10,207 nt of DNA. Origin: JBAWYM01 sp037143575 (GTDB lineage Bacteria > Patescibacteriota > Gracilibacteria > Peribacterales > Peribacteraceae). Made by a program: the position numbers and the translations under genes. The notes below the pieces were generated by a model that was given only the letters and a program-made list of their open reading frames with translations, made no database searches and was not told where the DNA came from. Each line of letters begins with the position of its first letter. Positions within the stretch are counted from its first letter, which is position 1. Below, in pieces: positions 6,926 through 10,207 of this stretch. The stretch covers positions 1 to 10,207 of the forward strand of contig JBAWYM010000054.1 of NCBI GenBank assembly GCA_037143575.1. The letters are read 5' to 3'.

Positions 6926-7222
6926 ATGGAATTGACTCCTTATTCAACGGAAACCACTCAGATCATGCAATTGAGATTTGGTGAGGAGCAAACGAGAGCG
7001 GCCTTAGAACTCATGGAATCGACTGCTCGGGGCACCTTCCCGGTTGATACCGAGCCAGTTTTGAAAGTGGTGGGAATTGGCACCACTCGATTTTCGAATT
7101 TAATATGGGAAATTGCGGCTAATGTTCAGGTGGAAAGGAGTACCGTTCATTCCTCGGAGGATAGAGGTGCCGGCGGTACCTGTCTTCGTTCCGCTACGCC
7201 GGGGTCATTGCAGGGAATGTGA
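6926..7222 (+). CDS. Hypothetical 98-residue protein, C-terminus possibly truncated by a repeat
   Basis: I do not recognise this protein. Residues 1-75 look like a small soluble alpha/beta domain (MELTPYSTET, then a helix RAALELMESTA, then VLKVVGIGTTRF and IWEIAANVQV). From about residue 80 the reading frame passes through GC-rich DNA containing a copy of the tRNA 3' end and a relative of the dispersed TTCGTTCC motif, giving a low-complexity, probably non-native tail. The gene is much richer in A+T at its 5' end than its neighbours. The start at 6926 is favoured over the in-frame ATG at 6872 because a strong promoter lies just before 6926 and the extra residues would overlap its -35/-10. It may be a gene cut short by a repeat insertion, or a young spurious ORF behind a real promoter. 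Confidence 0.5.
   Translation: MELTPYSTETTQIMQLRFGEEQTRAALELMESTARGTFPVDTEPVLKVVGIGTTRFSNLIWEIAANVQVERSTVHSSEDRGAGGTCLRSATPGSLQGM
7164..7176 (-). other. 13-bp copy of the tRNA-Cys 3' end
   Basis: GAGGTGCCGGCGG here is identical to 7284-7296, which encodes the 3' acceptor strand, discriminator and part of the CCA of tRNA-Cys. Orientation is the same and the offset is 120 bp. It may be an attachment-site-like scar or a decayed tRNA copy. Confidence 0.45.
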
Positions 7223-7281
7223 TCATGACGAAATCCCGGCGAAGCCTATGGCTGTGCCACGTGCGCCGCAGGCGTTATACG

Positions 7282-7356
7282 TGGAGGTGCCGGCGGGAAT
7301 TGCACCCGCGCATGGAGGTTTTGCAGACCTCTGCCTTACTACTTGGCTACGGCACC
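7282..7356 (-). tRNA. tRNA-Cys (anticodon GCA)
   Basis: Read on the minus strand, a 7-bp acceptor stem GGTGCCG/CGGCACC closes the cloverleaf, with discriminator T and an encoded CCA (complement of 7282-7284). The D arm is GCC/GGC, the anticodon stem GAGGT/ACCTC holds loop CTGCAAA with anticodon GCA, the variable loop has five bases, and the T stem is GCGGG/CCCGC with loop TGCAATT. Total length is 75 with CCA. U73 and the GCA anticodon are the known identity elements for cysteinyl-tRNA synthetase. Odd features: the T loop has G at position 55 instead of U, and the D loop (AGTAGTA) has A at position 18 instead of G. An ATTGAT/ATCAAT hairpin (7358-7375) lies immediately before its 5' end. Confidence 0.93.
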
Positions 7357-7388
7357 GATTGATTTCTCTATCAATGAATAATGGGATA

Positions 7389-7442
7389 GGAATTGCCTGC
7401 CCACCGAAGCTCCCAGAGGAGCGAAGGCGGGGCTACGGCACC
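7389..7442 (-). pseudogene. Possible decayed tRNA-Cys copy
   Basis: GGCTACGGCACC (7431-7442) is identical to the 5' 12 bases of tRNA-Cys (7345-7356), in the same orientation. GGAATTGC (7389-7396) matches the T-loop part of the tRNA (7296-7303) at a similar distance (46 versus 53 bases from the 5' end). Between them the sequence is unrelated and includes a GCTCC/GGAGC hairpin. No 3' acceptor strand is present, so this would be a non-functional remnant; chance similarity is not excluded. Confidence 0.3.
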
Positions 7443-7521
7443 AGACCGGACGGAGAGTATCAGAATATCGGGGATGCGGAAAATATTGCGTCGTTCTTCG
7501 ATTCTTCATTTGATGAACGTA

Positions 7522-7848
7522 CTATTTTGACCAATTTCGGAAGAATGCTTCGTAAGCTTCCGTGAAGGTCAATGCCTGTTCAGCTTGTTGGTCCGCTTTC
7601 TCCATTTCTCCTTTTACTGCAAGGTACATCGCTGCCTGAGCACTCAGAACAAATCCATTTGCTTGTCGTGCCAATGCGCCTGACATTCGTTGTTGATTCG
7701 TGAGGATTTTCCCTTCGACACTATTCCTGTGCGCTTCTTGCGATTGACACTGTATGATGTCACATCGATCAGCGAAATTTAGATCACGATTGGCGATGTC
7801 TCTCAGATTTCTCAGATGAGGGAATTCTTCGGAATCATTGTTAAGCAT
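7522..7848 (-). CDS. Small hypothetical protein (108 residues)
   Basis: I do not recognise this protein. It is predicted to be soluble and almost wholly helical: acidic N-terminus, a polar helix around ILTNQQRMSGALARQANGFVLSAQAAMYLAVKGEMEKADQQAEQALTFTEAYEA broken into two segments, and an aromatic C-terminus (FFRNWSK). The second half has the small-residue spacing of a helical hairpin such as a single TPR-like pair, but no clear TPR consensus. The ATG at 7848 is preferred: an earlier in-frame ATG (7968) would run through the purP promoter and into purP, giving a tryptophan-rich leader. A GAGG lies 1 base and another 12 bases before the ATG, neither well spaced. A possible promoter ends six bases upstream. 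It is divergent from purP with an 83-bp gap. Confidence 0.6.
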   Translation of the reverse strand: MLNNDSEEFPHLRNLRDIANRDLNFADRCDIIQCQSQEAHRNSVEGKILTNQQRMSGALARQANGFVLSAQAAMYLAVKGEMEKADQQAEQALTFTEAYEAFFRNWSK

Positions 7849-7854
7849 GCCTCT

Positions 7855-7882
7855 TTTGTACCTCAAGGAATGTCTTTGTAAA
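7855..7882 (-). promoter_or_regulatory. Possible promoter of the 108-residue gene
   Basis: On the minus strand, TTTACA (7882-7877), 16 bases, TACAAA (7860-7855), then six bases to the ATG. The -35 matches 5/6 and the -10 4/6. It lies back to back with the purP promoter, the two -35 boxes being nine bases apart. Confidence 0.45.
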
Positions 7883-7891
7883 GATGAAATC

Positions 7892-7919
7892 TTGATTTTT
7901 TGCAGAACATTGCTATGAT
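7892..7919 (+). promoter_or_regulatory. Promoter of the purP pair
   Basis: TTGATT (7892-7897), 16 bases, TATGAT (7914-7919), then 12 bases to the ATG at 7932. Predicted leader is about five bases, too short for a ribosome-binding site. Confidence 0.65.
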
Positions 7920-7931
7920 CTCCAAAATACC

Positions 7932-8987
7932 ATGGCCAAGCCCAAGCCCATCCTTCCGGCATCCACAAACCCCCAGGACTACTGCATTGCGACCCTGGGG
8001 AGCCACACGGCGCTGCAGATTCTGAAGGGTGCGCGCGATGAGGGGATGCGCAATCTTGTGATCTGCAAGCGCGGATCGGAGAAGCCGTACCAGAGCTACG
8101 GGGTGGCCGATGAGTACATTTTCGTGGATGACTGGTCGCAGTGGAATGATCAGCTGGAGGAGGAGCTCATTAAGCGCAACGCCATCATCATTCCCCATGC
8201 GTCGTTCATCGCGTACGTGGGGCTGGACCGGGTAATGAAGATGCAGCCGATGTACTACGGAACGAAGGAAATCCTCCAGTGGGAATCCGACCGGCACATG
8301 GAGCGGCAGTGGCTGGAGAAGTCCGGTCTTCTCTTGCCGACCGTCTTCGATAAGCCGGAGGATATGGATCGTCCGGTCATCGTGAAGTTCCATGGAGCCG
8401 GCGGGGGATTTGGCTATTTCATCGCCAAGAATGCCGAGCAGTTCTGGGAGGTGAAGAACCGCAAGTACCCCGAGCAGAACGAGTATGCGCTACAGGAGTA
8501 TATCGTCGGGGTGCCGCTTTACGCGCACTACTTCTACTCACCGATCACCAAGGAATTGGAGATCATGAGCTTCGACAAGCGCTACGAGAGTAATGCCGAT
8601 TCCATCGGCCGTATCCGTGCCGAGGATCAGCTGGCTGCCAATATCCACACGTCCTACACCATCGTCGGCAATACTCCTGTCGTCGTCCGAGAATCGCTTC
8701 TGCCGGAGTTCTTCGCCATGGGAGAGCGGGTCGTTTTGGAAAGCCAGAAGCTCGGTGCGGGGAAGGGACTCTTCGGGCCGTTCTGCTTGGAGTGCATCGT
8801 CACGCGGAAATTGCAGATCTTCGTCTTTGAGATCTCTGCCCGCATCGTCGCCGGGACCAATCCGTTCGTGGAGGGGTCGCCGTATTCTCAACTTCGTTAC
8901 AAAGAACCTATGAGTACGGGACGAAGATTGGTCCGGGATATTAAAGAGGCGATTGAGAAGGGGAAGCTGGAGGAAGTTCTTGGATAG
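7932..8987 (+). CDS. purP: PurP-type FAICAR synthetase (formate-AICAR ligase)
   Basis: This 351-residue ATP-grasp enzyme is predicted to make FAICAR from AICAR, formate and ATP, the folate-independent route to the penultimate step of IMP synthesis. The N-terminal domain has ATLGSHTALQILKGARDEG (20-38), the expected AICAR-binding region. The ATP-grasp part has PVIVKFHGAGGGFGYFIA (148-165), the glycine-rich loop over ATP, and LQEYIVGVP (187-195). The C-terminal signature FEISARIVAGTN (299-310) with GSPYS (315-319) and EPMSTGRR (325-332) carries the usual metal/phosphate residues. All motifs are intact and length is normal (about 360). PurP is characterised in methanogens and other archaea; most bacteria use PurH. 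The stop TAG is the first unit of a heptamer repeat. A purP-like paralogue follows after 59 bp on the same strand, and the two may be co-transcribed. Confidence 0.9.
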   Translation: MAKPKPILPASTNPQDYCIATLGSHTALQILKGARDEGMRNLVICKRGSEKPYQSYGVADEYIFVDDWSQWNDQLEEELIKRNAIIIPHASFIAYVGLDRVMKMQPMYYGTKEILQWESDRHMERQWLEKSGLLLPTVFDKPEDMDRPVIVKFHGAGGGFGYFIAKNAEQFWEVKNRKYPEQNEYALQEYIVGVPLYAHYFYSPITKELEIMSFDKRYESNADSIGRIRAEDQLAANIHTSYTIVGNTPVVVRESLLPEFFAMGERVVLESQKLGAGKGLFGPFCLECIVTRKLQIFVFEISARIVAGTNPFVEGSPYSQLRYKEPMSTGRRLVRDIKEAIEKGKLEEVLG

Positions 8988-9016
8988 CGAGAAGCGAGTA
9001 GCGGATAGCGAGTAGC
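8985..9016 (+). repeat. TAGCGAG heptamer array starting at the purP stop codon
   Basis: Four units and a half with period seven: TAGCGAG, AAGCGAG, TAGCGGA, TAGCGAG, TAGC. The purP stop codon (8985-8987) is the first three bases of the first unit. This is a second heptamer family, unrelated in sequence to the TTGGTCA array. Confidence 0.85.
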
Positions 9017-9034
9017 TTTTTTCTTATTTCGACT

Positions 9035-9040
9035 TACACT
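9035..9040 (+). promoter_or_regulatory. Possible -10 box for the second purP-like gene
   Basis: TACACT ends six bases before the ATG at 9047, the same close spacing as at other genes here. No acceptable -35 is seen at 16-18 bases, where the heptamer array lies, so read-through from purP is equally likely. Confidence 0.35.
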
Positions 9041-9046
9041 CCTCTC

Positions 9047-10207
9047 ATGGATTCCACCTCACTCCTCCAGGGCTACGATCTCCAGAATCTCACCGTCGGT
9101 GTGCTCGGCGGACACAGTGCTCTCGATGTGGCACACGGGGCGAAGCGGCATGGGTTCCGTACCGTGTGTGTCGCGAGGAAGGGGAGGGAGAAGACGTACA
9201 ACAAATACTATCGGACGCGAGATAGTGGACGGGAGGGTGGAAAGTGGAAAGTGGAAAGTGGAAAGCTCGGTTGCATTGATAAAGTCATATCCGTGGATCA
9301 ATTCAAAGATGTATTGAAGGAAAACATCCAACAGAAGCTCAGAGAGTCGAACACAATATTTGTGCACAATCGGTACTTCTGGGTGTACTTCGATGACTTC
9401 TCCAAGGTGGAAAATGAGTTTGCTGTTCCGATCTTTGGTTCGCGGACTTTACTCAAATTGGAAGAGCGTGATCAACCGTACACGCAGTATGATTTATTGA
9501 AAGATGCGGGCATTCGTTCGCCCAAGATTTTCAAGAATCCATCAGAGATCGATCGTCCTGTTCTGGTGAAGGCGGCGGAGGCGGAGCGCGGGTATGAGCG
9601 GGCGTTCTTCCTCGCGACGAGTGTGCAGGATTACGAGGAGAAAGGAGCGGCACTTGAGAAACTTGGAAAAGTGACGGCAAAGTGGCGTGATGCGGTGATC
9701 GAGGAATTCATCGTCGGCGCACCGGTGAACTTCAACTTCTTCTATTCACCTCTTTCCGGAGAGCTGGAGCTGCTCGGTACGGATACTCGTCGTCAGACCA
9801 ATCTCGATGGCTTCCTCCGGATGACCGCGGAGCAGCAGGTGGAGGTGGCCAAAGTGGTTCCTCTCAAGATGATCGAGACCGGACACATTGCCTGCACCGT
9901 CAAAGAATCGATTTTGGAAAAGGCCTTCGACCTCGGCGAGAAGTTCGTCGCAGCGACGAAGAAACTGCCAAAGACTTTGGATCCGTCCGGCAAAGGCATC
10001 ATCGGTCCGTTTGCCCTCCAGGGAGCGGTGGTGGCGGAGGAGGGGAAGGAGGATATTGTGATTTTCGATGTCAGTCTCCGGATCCCCGGTTCCCCTGGCA
10101 CGTTTGCTACTCCTTATTCGCGGTATCTGTACGGCGAGACGATGAGTGTAGGAGAAAGAATCGGGATGGAGATGCGGAGGGCGGTGGAGGAGGGACGGGT
10201 GGGGGAG
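9047..10207 (+). CDS. Diverged PurP paralogue, open at the window end
   Basis: Reading from ATG 9047 there are 387 codons without a stop to the last base, so the 3' end is missing, probably by only a few residues. The N-terminal domain keeps GVLGGHSALDVAHGAKRHG (18-36); the ATP-grasp part keeps VIEEFIVGAPVNFNFFYSP (217-235), and GETMSVGERIG (363-373) matches the purP C-terminus. Two key motifs are degraded: the glycine-rich loop is VKAAEAERGYERAFF (174-188) and the C-terminal signature is FDVSLRIPGSPG (340-351) instead of FEISARIVAGTN. Compared with the upstream purP there is an extra stretch of about 20 residues (55-74), largely made by a GTGGAAA repeat. It may have another substrate, act as a non-catalytic partner of PurP, or be decaying. 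Archaea often carry two PurP forms, so a real second role is plausible. No ribosome-binding site precedes the ATG. Confidence 0.82.
   Translation, partial: MDSTSLLQGYDLQNLTVGVLGGHSALDVAHGAKRHGFRTVCVARKGREKTYNKYYRTRDSGREGGKWKVESGKLGCIDKVISVDQFKDVLKENIQQKLRESNTIFVHNRYFWVYFDDFSKVENEFAVPIFGSRTLLKLEERDQPYTQYDLLKDAGIRSPKIFKNPSEIDRPVLVKAAEAERGYERAFFLATSVQDYEEKGAALEKLGKVTAKWRDAVIEEFIVGAPVNFNFFYSPLSGELELLGTDTRRQTNLDGFLRMTAEQQVEVAKVVPLKMIETGHIACTVKESILEKAFDLGEKFVAATKKLPKTLDPSGKGIIGPFALQGAVVAEEGKEDIVIFDVSLRIPGSPGTFATPYSRYLYGETMSVGERIGMEMRRAVEEGRVGE
9237..9265 (+). repeat. GTGGAAA heptamer array inside the PurP paralogue
   Basis: Four perfect GTGGAAA units (9237-9264) plus a further G, preceded by a degenerate unit GTGGACG (9225-9231). 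The array is within codons 60-73. One unit is 7 bp, so gain or loss of one or two units would shift the reading frame; only multiples of three keep it. Confidence 0.9.

Noticed and set aside
7113..7565. 150-codon plus-strand frame over the tRNA region
   Set aside because: It runs antisense through the tRNA-Cys gene and over repeat fragments, and overlaps two other frames; no protein-like pattern.
7522..10207. Toxin-antitoxin or defence system around the small gene and the ATP-grasp pair
   Set aside because: The ATP-grasp genes match PurP over their full length and the small protein shows no toxin, nuclease or DNA-binding motif.
2449..10207. Alternative genetic code with TGA as glycine, as in Gracilibacteria
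   Set aside because: TGA falls at the natural end of the 202-residue gene and what follows looks non-coding; the clearly identified genes need no internal TGA.

Overview
The window looks like part of a bacterial genome of the Candidate Phyla Radiation type. My best guess is the Peregrinibacteria/Peribacteria, but this rests on gene style and repeat types recalled from memory, not on a marker gene. TAA, TAG and TGA all serve as stops, so the standard bacterial code fits. Coding density is high, and most genes have a sigma-70-like -10 box a few bases before the ATG and no Shine-Dalgarno sequence.

Layout. Positions 1-1534 are a complete IS4-family insertion sequence with perfect 35-bp terminal inverted repeats; the window begins on its outermost visible base. 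Positions 1744-3444 (minus strand) hold a conserved-looking 202-residue protein of unknown function and, upstream of it, a PfkB-family sugar/nucleoside kinase. Positions 3445-3592 are an intergenic patch of heptamer repeats (TTGGTCA and its complement) ending at the stop codon of the next gene. Positions 3583-6015 (minus) encode a large exported, membrane-anchored protein built of Ig-like and fibronectin type III domains with an LPSNG-TM-KRKK tail. Positions 6016-6268 are a divergent promoter region with nested inverted repeats. Positions 6269-6841 (plus) encode a lipoprotein, followed by a small unknown ORF (6926-7222) under a near-consensus promoter.

Positions 7282-7356 (minus) are tRNA-Cys(GCA) with an encoded CCA; fragments identical to its own 5' and 3' ends lie on either side. 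Positions 7522-7848 (minus) encode a small unknown protein, divergent from two tandem PurP-type ATP-grasp genes (7932-8987, and 9047 running off the window end). PurP makes FAICAR from AICAR, formate and ATP in purine synthesis and is best known from archaea.

Main points of interest: (i) PurP paralogues in tandem, the second with degenerate ATP-grasp motifs and a roughly 20-residue insert made largely by a GTGGAAA heptamer array inside the gene, so copy-number change would shift its frame; (ii) three different heptamer repeat families in 10 kb, two of them supplying or abutting stop codons; (iii) a recurring leaderless promoter-start arrangement; (iv) a tRNA-Cys in which G18 and U55, normally a tertiary pair, are both changed (A18, G55). 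I see no CRISPR array, toxin-antitoxin pair or defence island.
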